In this document: piece by piece, positions 57,101 to 64,000 of the stretch
Numbering within the stretch: position 1 is the stretch's first letter
How the letters are laid out: each line of letters opens with the position of its first letter
DNA from: Pedobacter panaciterrae
GTDB taxonomy: Bacteria > Bacteroidota > Bacteroidia > Sphingobacteriales > Sphingobacteriaceae
Direction of reading: 5' to 3'
Assembly (NCBI RefSeq): GCF_013204795.1
Contig: NZ_JABMKW010000020.1
Span: forward strand, 1,550,001 to 1,614,000
Length of the DNA: 64,000 bases
Notes under the pieces: model-generated
Seen by the model: the letters and a program-made list of their open reading frames with translations, nothing else
Told to the model about the DNA's origin: nothing
Databases searched by the model: none
Position numbers and translations under genes: made by a program

Positions 57101-57135
57101 AAACCCAGGAAAGTTATATTTGCAATAAAGCGCAT
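54130..57135 (-). CDS. SusC-like TonB-dependent receptor lacking the CarboxypepD domain
   Basis: A 1001-residue receptor. After a signal region (MRFIANITFLGLLCSSTCSFG) there is only a 60-residue polar linker (TDSAEEDSAKLKVDTTRFQ), with no carboxypeptidase-D or STN domain, before a plug that starts AIFPAITLQQYLKGEAAGLYV. The plug keeps PLVVLDGIPL and VQILKDLGATSVYGPKGVNG and the barrel ends MLGVKMDF. The usual VVVGYG RagA box is absent, which is unusual. First gene of the eleven-gene cluster; about 690 bases of non-coding DNA lie upstream. Confidence 0.88.
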   Translation of the reverse strand: MRFIANITFLGLLCSSTCSFGNAARSACVSDISSFKMSFQQQTDSAEEDSAKLKVDTTRFQPKSKRTVFSALESKGNDVDPKKLAIFPAITLQQYLKGEAAGLYVQESSGEPGTVQNMFIRGTSQPLVSPREQFATQPLVVLDGIPLVGEHPFAYDIQQFKFDRIGPATNTLANINMDNIESVQILKDLGATSVYGPKGVNGVILLTSKKNSTIRKINFESYIGLAQPSAVTTINGKFENDFRRQFYNKYTANGSYSDNDSYPLYLSDSLNNDFYGPSNWTDRYYGNALAYSVNAGISGGSDRANFRFGVGTTTSGGVADNTGADRYNTRFQINMRPTEWMAFTAIINANRVDRQRNKNVRDRLSQVNYIPDLSSPIAPNKLKYGEYLDQFDKGFDDNRSNIVEGLVSLGIDLGRFKFNSTFGLDHNEGYRDIFYPRTLLQTTNYASNYYGYSRRVFFDNTATYDLKINDVHTFNFVVGSSFQYDTYKYNYAYAYKGANDFVKLNLLQSDPNRGDYLEPFVFRRELVWKFLDKTRNNQVSFTGKASYNYKEIYTFSAMLRADASSNQQPTNRWFYSPIFSGSWNMKKDFLGTNDFVSDLNLRASVGRMGRAELFDNYAQGPQYTAFIGFTGNLIAPGYNGFGTLTRPYNAGAIPYGLEWAYQDQLNVGVDVAFLKNRIRASVDVYTKEDKNQLLGVPGAAEYGYTTVIRNGMSIANTGIDAAISADILPSTNKVSWTSSLNLNFNKNKLKALPGGLSELIVGDRLLKVGESVDSYWLLKNEGIFNTDAEVPVGANGQKMSYNAITLKAGDPIWKDLNGDNTINNSDRTLTGHALPLVSGGFNNDFGYKNWTLSVNMYFNLGRDLINQEMANRFDFVNREGLNNINSVREVTYWEKRGDYSKYPLYNPWSSSAPYQANQDLFLEDASFLKLRTVSLGYDLTKLMKKKMPRLERFYVYGSVHNIFTLTKYTGQDPELVNYTGYDTGYGMQIPRTYMLGVKMDF

Positions 57136-57829
57136 AACAGATAATTAAGTATTAACTGATTGAAAACCTTTTTTAATTTGATTTTATAGAAACTAATAGA
57201 TTAAATTTTAGATACACCTATGCCAGATCGCCTGCCAATCGAGCAGATTGAACAGCAACAAGTAAAAAAATTTAAAATATTTTTAAAACGATTTAGCTAG
57301 GTATCTCCGCAACCAACAGATTGCACAGCCTAGCTTCAGCATTTAAAATTGGCATGTTATGCCCAGGAAAAAATTTGTGATTATGTCGTGAGGATTCACT
57401 ACATAGCTTTTTAGTAAAAGTTTGATTCATAGTTTGGCTTATTAGGTTAGTATTTGGTTTCCCGACAATGACTTATGGTGCTAAATCGATTATCTATAAC
57501 AATAATACGAAAGAAAATTTAAATTCCAAATCTTTTACATCATTTTTTTTACACAAAATCACATAAGTGCATTCGATTGCCAAATAAGCCCTATTTAGCC
57601 CATACGCCCATACTATAACGTTATCGTAACAATCGTTTACGTAACAGCATATAGCCATCATCCTCAGGCATATGAAACCGCAAACTTTATACATATATAT
57701 TACATGTATGCTGCAATTATCACGTTGTAGTAATTATTAAAATATAAATACATAAACATGTCCTTTTTAATGAATGAAAATTTGTTATTTTGAATTATAT
57801 TAAAAACAGGCCCCTTACACAAAACAGAT
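57136..57829. other. Divergent intergenic region, 694 bases
   Basis: No convincing gene was found. A 66-codon minus-strand frame at 57494-57694 has poor composition and no family resemblance. The region must contain the promoters of the eleven-gene cluster (minus) and of the pentose-phosphate operon (plus), but no perfect TAnnTTTG element was seen; TTATTTTG about 40 bases before the glucokinase gene is one mismatch away. A tandem dyad lies at 57618-57645. Confidence 0.6.
57618..57645. promoter_or_regulatory. Twin dyad site
   Basis: Two related near-palindromes, GTTATCGTAAC (57620-57630) and GTTTACGTAAC (57635-57645), repeat with a 15-base period; the second contains the perfect palindrome TTACGTAA. 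AACGTT overlaps the first. It lies about 185 bases upstream of the glucokinase start in the divergent region and looks like a cooperative regulator site. Inferred from symmetry only. Confidence 0.3.
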
Positions 57830-58594
57830 ATGCCAGTTAAGCAAAAAAAAGAAAGCGGAAACAACATTTTATCGATAGATATAGGTGGCACCAGCATTAA
57901 AGCCTGTATATTAAGTTCAAAAGGAGATCTGCTCTCTGAATTTAAAAAACTTCCTACCCCAAAAAACTCAACACCGGAAGAAGTTATTAAAACCATTAAA
58001 GAATTGGTATCATCGCTCGAAGACACCTTCGACAGGATATCAATCGGCTTTCCCGGATATGTTAAATGCGGTAAAGTAGAAACAGCTCCAAACCTGGCCA
58101 AAAACAAATGGACCAATGTTAATCTTGCCCAACAGGTAAGTAATTTATTTAACAGACCTGTAAGGCTTATTAATGATGCCGACCAACAAGCACTTGGAAT
58201 TGTAAGTGGCATAGGCTTCGAAATCGTATTTACAGTAGGTACCGGTTTTGGTACTGCGCTGGTATTTGACGGCGAACTACTCCCCCATTTTGAGCTTGCT
58301 CATTTACCGGTAACAAAAACAAAGGACTATGATGATTACATAGGAACCAAAGCTTTTGAAAAAATTGGAAAAAAAGACTGGAACGAACGTTTAGAACGTA
58401 TCATACAGATCTATAAAACAGTATTCAATTACGACACATTATATATAGGTGGTGGAAATTCAAAGCACATTACCTTTGAGCTTGATCATAACATTCATCT
58501 GGTAACTAATAAAGATGGCATCAAAGGCGGTGCTAAACTTTGGGAAGTTGCCGAAAAATATCACGTATACACAACTCGTCCTAACGACAAATAA
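57830..58594 (+). CDS. ppgK: ROK-type glucokinase, probably polyphosphate glucokinase
   Basis: A 254-residue cytoplasmic sugar kinase with phosphate-1 motif SIDIGGTSIKAC (15-26), a sugar-binding and catalytic segment RLINDADQQALG with Asp116, and phosphate-2 motif FTVGTGFGTALV (134-145). The size and the segment LPHFELAHLPV, together with the lack of the ROK zinc cysteines, fit polyphosphate-glucose phosphotransferases better than classical ROK kinases. It makes glucose 6-phosphate for the next genes. Only 4 bases separate its stop from the gnd start. Polyphosphate use is inferred, ATP use is possible. Confidence 0.8.
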   Translation: MPVKQKKESGNNILSIDIGGTSIKACILSSKGDLLSEFKKLPTPKNSTPEEVIKTIKELVSSLEDTFDRISIGFPGYVKCGKVETAPNLAKNKWTNVNLAQQVSNLFNRPVRLINDADQQALGIVSGIGFEIVFTVGTGFGTALVFDGELLPHFELAHLPVTKTKDYDDYIGTKAFEKIGKKDWNERLERIIQIYKTVFNYDTLYIGGGNSKHITFELDHNIHLVTNKDGIKGGAKLWEVAEKYHVYTTRPNDK

Positions 58595-58598
58595 AATA

Positions 58599-60011
58599 AT
58601 GAAGAATAAATACACTTTAGGAATGATCGGTCTTGGAACCATGGGCCGAAATTTATTGCTTAATATGGCCGATAATGGCTTTCAGGTTACAGGTTATGAT
58701 AAGGATGCCCGCATGCTTAAAAAGCTTGAAGAAGATGGTAAAGCCCATAACTTAAAAGGATTTGAATCATTAGAGGATTTTATACAAAGCCTTGAACTTC
58801 CAAGAAGGATTATGCTTTTAGTACCTGCTGGTAAAATTGTTGACAGCGTAATTCAGGAACTTGTTCCTTTACTTGATAAAGGCGATATGATCATCGACAG
58901 TGGAAACTCTCACTTTACTGACACAAGCAGAAGAGCGATTGAGCTTTCAGACCAGGGCATCCACTTCTTTGGAATGGGTATATCTGGTGGCGAAGAAGGT
59001 GCCCGTTTCGGACCAAGTATGATGCCGGGCGGAGATAAAGCTGCTTACAACGCAGTAAAACCTATTCTAGAGGCCGTTTCTGCAAAAGTTAACGGCGATC
59101 CTTGCGTTGCATACATCGGCCCCGGTGCTTCTGGTCACTTTGTGAAAATGGTTCACAATGGTATTGAATATTCAATGATGCAAATTCTTGCCGAAACTTA
59201 CGACCTTTTAAAGAACGTACTTGGCTATAACAATGAGCAGATATACAACACATTTGAAAAATGGAACAATGGCAGGTTAAAATCTTTCCTACTGGAAGTA
59301 ACCCGCGATATTTTTAAAGTTAAAGATAAAAAAACCGGAGGCTACCTGATTGATGTCATCAAAGATCAGGCGAAATCTAAAGGCACAGGAAAATGGACTT
59401 CGCAAGTTTCTATGGACTTGCAATTACCTATTCCAACTATAAATGAATCGGTAAGCGCACGCGATCTGTCAAAATTCAAAGAACTCCGTGTTGCACTGTC
59501 ACAAGCATTACCGCATCAGCAAATTAAAGTTGAAGATGCAGCAGCGTTTGAAGTACAGTTAGAGCAAGCGCTTTATTTTGCTATGATAACCTCTTATGCT
59601 CAGGGACTTCATTTATTGGAACAGGCCTCAGCAGAATTCAAATATGAGCTTAACCTGAAAGAAATTTCTCAAATCTGGCGTGGCGGATGTATTATCCGTG
59701 CGGTGCTACTTGAAGATATTTATCAGGCCTACAAAAAACAACCGGAGTTACCACATCTATATTCAGATGAGAGCATCCAAAATCAGTTAAAAGAAATTAT
59801 TCCGGGCACAAGAAATGTTGTGATCACAGCATTAAAAAATGGCATTGCAATTCCTTGCTTCGCTTCTGCACTTACCTATTACGATTCCCTTAGAACTGAT
59901 AAATCACCATTAAATCTAACCCAGGCACAGAGAGATTTCTTTGGCGCACACACTTTTGAGCGCATTGATGAAGAAGGTATTTTCCATGCCGATTGGAACG
60001 AGAACAATTAA
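58599..60011 (+). CDS. gnd: 6-phosphogluconate dehydrogenase (decarboxylating)
   Basis: The ATG at 58599 (470 residues, MKNKYTLGMIGLGTMG) is the true start; an upstream in-frame extension lies inside the glucokinase gene. The Rossmann motif GLGTMG (11-16), the substrate loop GISGGEEGARFGPSMMPGG (128-146 region) and the catalytic KMVHN with Lys183 and Asn187 are intact, and the length matches the dimeric enzyme of about 470 residues. It oxidises 6-phosphogluconate to ribulose 5-phosphate and CO2 with NAD(P)+. Second gene of the oxidative pentose-phosphate operon. Confidence 0.97.
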   Translation: MKNKYTLGMIGLGTMGRNLLLNMADNGFQVTGYDKDARMLKKLEEDGKAHNLKGFESLEDFIQSLELPRRIMLLVPAGKIVDSVIQELVPLLDKGDMIIDSGNSHFTDTSRRAIELSDQGIHFFGMGISGGEEGARFGPSMMPGGDKAAYNAVKPILEAVSAKVNGDPCVAYIGPGASGHFVKMVHNGIEYSMMQILAETYDLLKNVLGYNNEQIYNTFEKWNNGRLKSFLLEVTRDIFKVKDKKTGGYLIDVIKDQAKSKGTGKWTSQVSMDLQLPIPTINESVSARDLSKFKELRVALSQALPHQQIKVEDAAAFEVQLEQALYFAMITSYAQGLHLLEQASAEFKYELNLKEISQIWRGGCIIRAVLLEDIYQAYKKQPELPHLYSDESIQNQLKEIIPGTRNVVITALKNGIAIPCFASALTYYDSLRTDKSPLNLTQAQRDFFGAHTFERIDEEGIFHADWNENN

Positions 60012-60048
60012 CTAAATCACAACCCACACTGCATATAATAACATTCTA

Positions 60049-61560
60049 ATGAAAACTAGCCTCAACGTTAACCCAACCATAGTAGTAATTTTTGGCGGTA
60101 CCGGTGACTTAAATTTGCGCAAACTTGCGCCCGCTCTTTACAACTTATACACAGACGGTTACATGCCTGAAAAGTATGCCATCATTGGAACTGCCCGCAG
60201 GCCGCTTACTGATGACAAATTCAGAGAGAACCTAATGGACGGGGTAAACAAATTCTCAAGATCAGGAAAAGTAAAGCAGGAAAAGTGGAACAAATTTGCA
60301 GAAAATGTTATTTATAATTCTGTTGATGTAGAGACTCCTGAAAGCTTTGGTTTACTTAAAAAGAGCATAGAGAAACTTCAGAAAGAATTTGGTCCTAAAA
60401 CACAGGTTATCTATTACCTTGCTGTAGCACCAAACCTGTTCCCTCTTATCGCTAAGTGCCTGTCAGATTATGGATTAGCAGGAACTGAAGACAACTGCCG
60501 TATTGTAATCGAAAAACCTTTTGGAAGAGATCTTGAAACAGCTAAAGAACTAAATTGTATTCTTACCGGCATATTTACCGAGAAACAGATCTATCGTATA
60601 GATCACTATTTGGGTAAAGAAACCGTACAGAACATAATGGCTTTCCGTTTTGCAAACTCATTCTTGGAGCCGCTTTGGAACCGCACTTATATAGATCATA
60701 TTCAAATCTCAGTAACAGAGCAACTTGGTGTTGGCGATAGAGGCGGTTATTACGAAGGTGCTGGTGCGTTAAGAGACATGATTCAGAACCACTTGCTTCA
60801 ATTACTTTGTTTAATTGGTATGGAAACACCGGTAAACTTTGATGCAGATGAGATCAGAAACAAAAAGGTGGATGTATTAAAAGCAATGCGTCCGTTTAGT
60901 CCCGAAGACATTCGTTTCAGCACAGTTAGAGGTCAATATACCAAAGGTTGGGTAGAAGGTAAAGAAGTACCAGGATACAGACACGAAACTGGCGTAGATG
61001 CCAATTCAAATACTGAAACTTTTGCTGCAATTAAGTTTTTTGTAGACAACTGGAGATGGCAGGGCATTCCTTTTTACGTACGTACCGGAAAACGTCTATT
61101 CCAGACCTCTTCATTAATTACCATTCAGTTTAAAGATGTACCTCATCATATTTTCCCTTCCGGAGTAACCGAGCACTGGCAACAAAACAGGTTGATCATC
61201 AGTATTCAGCCTGAGATGAGTATCCGTTTACAGGTACAAGGTAAAAGACCAGGATTAGACATGGTATTGAATCCAGTTGACATGGTATTTGACTACAAAG
61301 GAACCTATAGCTCAGAAACACCCGAGGCTTATGAAACCCTTTTATTAGATGTTATGACAGGCGATCAGACCCAGTTTATGCGTGCCGATCAGGTAGAAGC
61401 TGCATGGGAGTTGTTAATGCCGGTTGTTAACGCATGGGAAAGCAAAAAATCTTTAAGCTTCCCTAATTACACTGCAGATTCATGGGGACCAGAAGACGCC
61501 GAAGCGCTGATTGCCAGAGACGGTTTCCACTGGTTTGCATTACCACTAAATAAAGAATAA
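60049..61560 (+). CDS. zwf: Glucose-6-phosphate 1-dehydrogenase
   Basis: A 503-residue cytoplasmic enzyme with the cofactor fingerprint IFGGTGDLNLRKLAPAL (14-30), EKPFGRD (155-161) and the active-site block RIDHYLGKE (183-191) with the catalytic His; all family blocks and length are normal. It oxidises glucose 6-phosphate to 6-phosphogluconolactone with NADP+. The stop overlaps the pgl start by one base (TAATG), so the two are translationally coupled. Confidence 0.98.
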   Translation: MKTSLNVNPTIVVIFGGTGDLNLRKLAPALYNLYTDGYMPEKYAIIGTARRPLTDDKFRENLMDGVNKFSRSGKVKQEKWNKFAENVIYNSVDVETPESFGLLKKSIEKLQKEFGPKTQVIYYLAVAPNLFPLIAKCLSDYGLAGTEDNCRIVIEKPFGRDLETAKELNCILTGIFTEKQIYRIDHYLGKETVQNIMAFRFANSFLEPLWNRTYIDHIQISVTEQLGVGDRGGYYEGAGALRDMIQNHLLQLLCLIGMETPVNFDADEIRNKKVDVLKAMRPFSPEDIRFSTVRGQYTKGWVEGKEVPGYRHETGVDANSNTETFAAIKFFVDNWRWQGIPFYVRTGKRLFQTSSLITIQFKDVPHHIFPSGVTEHWQQNRLIISIQPEMSIRLQVQGKRPGLDMVLNPVDMVFDYKGTYSSETPEAYETLLLDVMTGDQTQFMRADQVEAAWELLMPVVNAWESKKSLSFPNYTADSWGPEDAEALIARDGFHWFALPLNKE

Positions 61561-62285
61561 TGAATTTATTAATTTATAAAACTCAAAGCGAATTATTTGA
61601 GGATCTGATAGACTATATAGTAACTATTGCCAATCAGTCAATTGCAGAAAACGATTGCTTTAATTTTGTACTTACAGGTGGTAACTCACCTAAAGCCTTA
61701 TATGAATTACTAGCTACCACATACCGCGATAAAATTGACTGGTCTAAAGTATATTTCTTCTTTGGCGATGAGCGCAATGTATTGCCAAATCACGAAAGTT
61801 ATAACGGTTTAATGGCTAAAAGAGCAATACTAGATCCTTTAAATATTGCCGCTGATCATATATTTTATGTAGATACCACCCTTGCTCCCGAAAAGGCCGC
61901 AATTGAGTATAACAAAGCTATATCTGCACATTTTAATGGTGCTGACATTATTTTTGACCTGATCCTGCTAGGAATGGGCGATGATGCACATACTGCTTCG
62001 TTATTCCCTGGAACATCTATTCTTGATAACAAGGAAGTAGAGGTAGATTCAGTATTCGTAGAAAAACTTTCTACCTACAGAATCAGTTTTACTGCACCGC
62101 TAATTAACAAAGCTAAAAACATTGCTTTCCTTGTTTTTGGTGAGACCAAAGCACAAGCTGTAAAACACGTTATCGAAGCGCCAAAAAAGAATACAAAATT
62201 GTATCCTTCACAATTAGTCAATCCTGTTGATGGTAGTGTAACCTGGTTTCTTGATGATGCTGCAGCAAGCCTGTTAGATAGTTAA
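61560..62285 (+). CDS. pgl: 6-phosphogluconolactonase
   Basis: A 241-residue protein of the NagB/devB-type lactonase family, with LTGGNSPKALYELL (38-51), FFGDERNVLPNHESYNG (67-83) and LLGMGDDAHTASLFPG (about 135-150). It hydrolyses the lactone made by Zwf, linking it to Gnd. Last gene of the operon; a strong terminator starts 22 bases after the stop. Confidence 0.96.
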   Translation: MNLLIYKTQSELFEDLIDYIVTIANQSIAENDCFNFVLTGGNSPKALYELLATTYRDKIDWSKVYFFFGDERNVLPNHESYNGLMAKRAILDPLNIAADHIFYVDTTLAPEKAAIEYNKAISAHFNGADIIFDLILLGMGDDAHTASLFPGTSILDNKEVEVDSVFVEKLSTYRISFTAPLINKAKNIAFLVFGETKAQAVKHVIEAPKKNTKLYPSQLVNPVDGSVTWFLDDAAASLLDS

Positions 62286-62306
62286 TAAGATTCTAAGCAA
62301 AAAAAA

Positions 62307-62339
62307 GGTGTATCATGATTTATGATACACCTTTTTTTT
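62307..62339 (+). terminator. Intrinsic terminator after pgl
   Basis: A perfect 10-base-pair stem (GGTGTATCAT at 62307-62316 with ATGATACACC at 62322-62331) with a GATTT loop is followed by eight Ts, and preceded by a run of As, so it could also stop transcription from the right. Confidence 0.93.
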
Positions 62340-62414
62340 GTAAAAAATACAAGTATGTTACAAAACAGAAATACTCCAATTTAGTATCTTGCCATCAAAT
62401 ACTCCCTATTTGTT

Positions 62415-63647
62415 ATGGAAAAAGAAATCAATGCATTACCCCGTCGTCAGTTTCTGGGCAGTGTATCAAAAGCAGGAATACTAGGATCATTAGCTGCCTT
62501 TTTACCAGGCAGCAGTTCTGCCGAAGTACTTAAATCCTTTACCGCCATCCCAGAAGACGGGCATGTCTTTTTAACAAAACCCTATCTGCAATTACCTTCG
62601 GCAGACGGCATGACCATAAGGTGGGTTACCAATAAACTTTGCTACAGCTGGATTGAATATGGCGAAGGGAACAATCTAAACCTAAAAGCCCACAATGTAA
62701 CCGACGGTCTGGTTGACGCCCACAACAGAATAAACTTTGTTAAATTAAAAGACCTTAAACCAGGCACAAAATACAGCTACCGTGTATTATCTAAAGAAAT
62801 CACAGACTTTCAGCCCTATTCCTTAAAATATGGAGAAACCATCTCTAGTGAAACCTATTCCTTTAGCACACCAAAAGCAAATCCTGAGGCAGTTTCATGG
62901 CTTATACTAAACGATATTCATGATCGCCCGGCATCAATCCCGCATCTGCTAAAATTAAACAACGAGGATTACGATTACGTATTTTTCAACGGCGATATTT
63001 TTGATTTTCAGAAAGACGAACAGCAGATCATAGACCACATGCTTAATCCATCTACAGATGTATTTGCAAGCACAAAACCTTTTATGTTCGTCCGCGGCAA
63101 TCACGAAACCAGAGGCAAGTTTTCTCGTGAACTGAAAGATTATTTTTCTACTAAAAACGACAAAGGATATTTCGCTTACCAATGGGGCCCGGTTTTCAAT
63201 ATCGTATTAGATACTGGCGAAGACAAGCCTGATGATCACCCCGTTTATGCCGGAATAGTAGACTTTGATGGCTACCGCAAAGAACAGGCGAAATGGCTGG
63301 AAGAAATCATGAAATCAAGCGCTTACAAGAAGGCAAAATTCCGTGTGGTTATGATGCATATTCCGCTATATCATTCCGGCGATTGGCATGGACCAATGCA
63401 TTGCAGAGAACTCTTTGCGCCGCTGTTTAAAAAGTATAAGGCAGACATTGTAATTTCCGGACATACACATACCTACGGCGTTTGGCCACCATCTGCAGAA
63501 CACCCCTACCCTGTTATCATAGGCGGCGGGCCACAGGAAGGAAAGCGTACGCTTATTAAAGTAAAAGCCGACAGTAAAACACTGGATTTAGTAATGCTTA
63601 AAGACGATGGATCGGAAGTAGGAAAGTACAGTTTAAAGAGCAGCTAA
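62415..63647 (+). CDS. Purple-acid-phosphatase-like metallophosphoesterase, exported
   Basis: A 410-residue protein with a Tat-like leader (RRQFLGSVSKAGILGSLAAFLPG, in two parts RRQFLGS and LGSLAAFLPG). An N-terminal fibronectin-like PAP domain (about 45-155) precedes a calcineurin-type core: NDIHD with Asp167 and His169, NGDIFD with Asp194, RGNHETRG with Asn229 and His230, MMHIPLYHS with His315, and SGHTHTYG with His350 and His352. All metal ligands are present, so it should be an active phosphoesterase; the substrate is unknown. It is a single gene behind the pgl terminator, overlapping the convergent last gene by 4 bases. Confidence 0.9.
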   Translation: MEKEINALPRRQFLGSVSKAGILGSLAAFLPGSSSAEVLKSFTAIPEDGHVFLTKPYLQLPSADGMTIRWVTNKLCYSWIEYGEGNNLNLKAHNVTDGLVDAHNRINFVKLKDLKPGTKYSYRVLSKEITDFQPYSLKYGETISSETYSFSTPKANPEAVSWLILNDIHDRPASIPHLLKLNNEDYDYVFFNGDIFDFQKDEQQIIDHMLNPSTDVFASTKPFMFVRGNHETRGKFSRELKDYFSTKNDKGYFAYQWGPVFNIVLDTGEDKPDDHPVYAGIVDFDGYRKEQAKWLEEIMKSSAYKKAKFRVVMMHIPLYHSGDWHGPMHCRELFAPLFKKYKADIVISGHTHTYGVWPPSAEHPYPVIIGGGPQEGKRTLIKVKADSKTLDLVMLKDDGSEVGKYSLKSS

Positions 63648-64000
63648 ACTTTAATTCTTTCTAAAACCGCAGCATTATTTTCTGTATTTATGCCTTTTAA
63701 TTCCACATATTTAACATTTGGCAACCAAAAAGAACCACCTTCAATCCTCACAAAAATCCTGTCGAGCTGAATCTTTTTGTTATTAACCGTTACATAAACG
63801 TGGAACTTCTTGTCGTTCTCAGATTTAAGCAAATACATCGGCAGTTTTTTATGCGAAACAAACCTTAGTTCATAGTGGTCTTTACCTATCTCTTTGGCCT
63901 GAATACCATATGCAAATTTCTTTTGGATGTAGCTTAAATCCTTTTTCTCGCCCTCATCCCCATAACGAATCCAGTACACTAGAATAGGTTCTTTTCTGTC
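63644..64000 (-). CDS. DUF4833-like protein, 5' part outside window
   Basis: The frame is open to the right edge (it reads RKEPILVYWIRYGDEGEK from the edge), so the apparent GTG start at 63979 is not the real one. The 118 visible residues match the DUF4833 pattern, with YWIRY, a SYIQKKFAYGIQ block and FHVYVTVNNKKIQLDRIFV. Function unknown; members are often secreted. Its last codons overlap the metallophosphoesterase stop by 4 bases. Confidence 0.65.
   Translation of the reverse strand, partial: DRKEPILVYWIRYGDEGEKKDLSYIQKKFAYGIQAKEIGKDHYELRFVSHKKLPMYLLKSENDKKFHVYVTVNNKKIQLDRIFVRIEGGSFWLPNVKYVELKGINTENNAAVLERIKV

Noticed and set aside
57494-57694. 66-codon minus-strand open frame in the large intergenic region
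   Set aside because: Cysteine- and tyrosine-rich composition, no signal of a domain, no ribosome-binding context and isolated in AT-rich DNA; best read as chance.
57700-58212. 170-codon minus-strand frame opposite the glucokinase gene
   Set aside because: It is antisense to a well-supported ROK kinase whose motifs fix the plus-strand frame.
1-64000. CRISPR arrays, tRNA/rRNA genes, IS elements, integrases
   Set aside because: No regularly spaced repeats, cloverleaf-like sequences, transposase motifs or flanking direct repeats were recognised on reading; a dedicated scan (tRNAscan-SE, ISfinder, CRISPRCasFinder) was not possible.

Overview
The window looks like the chromosome of a glycan-degrading member of the Bacteroidota, most likely Sphingobacteriaceae (Pedobacter-like). 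This is inferred from three SusC/SusD pairs, many lipoproteins with SPII signals followed by CKK-type tails, AT-rich spacers, a TAnnTTTG-type -7 promoter element and the gene families present. No rRNA, tRNA, CRISPR array, IS element or prophage gene was recognised. The ends cut a cytochrome c gene (left) and a DUF4833-type gene (right).

Region 1 (1-13548, all minus strand) is a polysaccharide-utilisation locus with a pectin or rhamnogalacturonan signature. It reads, in transcription order, a six-hairpin glycosidase-like protein, a GH36 alpha-galactosidase, then SusC, SusD, a GH28 polygalacturonase-type enzyme, a GH105 unsaturated-uronyl hydrolase, a PQQ-type sugar dehydrogenase and a small c-type cytochrome. 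The likely logic is import of pectic oligosaccharides, trimming in the periplasm, and direct periplasmic oxidation of a product with electrons passed to cytochrome c.

Region 2 (about 13.6-21.6 kb) has a small GATase-fold secreted protein on the plus strand, preceded by what looks like the 3' stub of a lost gene. Facing it is a four-gene minus-strand operon of planctomycete-type proteins: PSCyt1/DUF1549/DUF1553, DUF1501, an NHL propeller, and a membrane protein with cytochrome c, LRR and chitobiase-C-like parts. These look like a secreted haem-dependent system of unknown chemistry.

Region 3 (21.7-32.1 kb) carries exo-glycosidases: two GH95-type proteins (one with altered catalytic residues), a clan GH-D-like enzyme and a GH20 beta-hexosaminidase, with a GNAT gene and three small proteins between them. 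Region 4 (32.2-38.3 kb) holds a membrane fatty-acid hydroxylase-like protein, an unusual outer-membrane barrel with a kinase-like N-terminal domain, and a plus-strand operon resembling quinone-detoxification genes (MhqO-like, MhqD-like, pirin, degenerate receiver).

Region 5 (38.3-57.1 kb, all minus strand) is the most unusual part: eleven consecutive genes with two SusC/SusD pairs, two fasciclin lipoproteins and five further surface-lipoprotein candidates, but no recognisable polysaccharide-cleaving enzyme. One member is an alkaline-phosphatase-fold protein that appears to have lost metal ligands and is fused to a lectin-like domain. It may be a binding or uptake machine for an unknown ligand.

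Region 6 (57.8-62.3 kb, plus strand) is a compact oxidative pentose-phosphate operon (glucokinase of the ROK/polyphosphate type, gnd, zwf, pgl) closed by a strong terminator, followed by a purple-acid-phosphatase-like metallophosphoesterase. No transcription regulator (HTCS, SusR, ECF/anti-sigma pair) is encoded in the window, so control of these loci must come from elsewhere; several dyad-symmetric candidate operators are listed.
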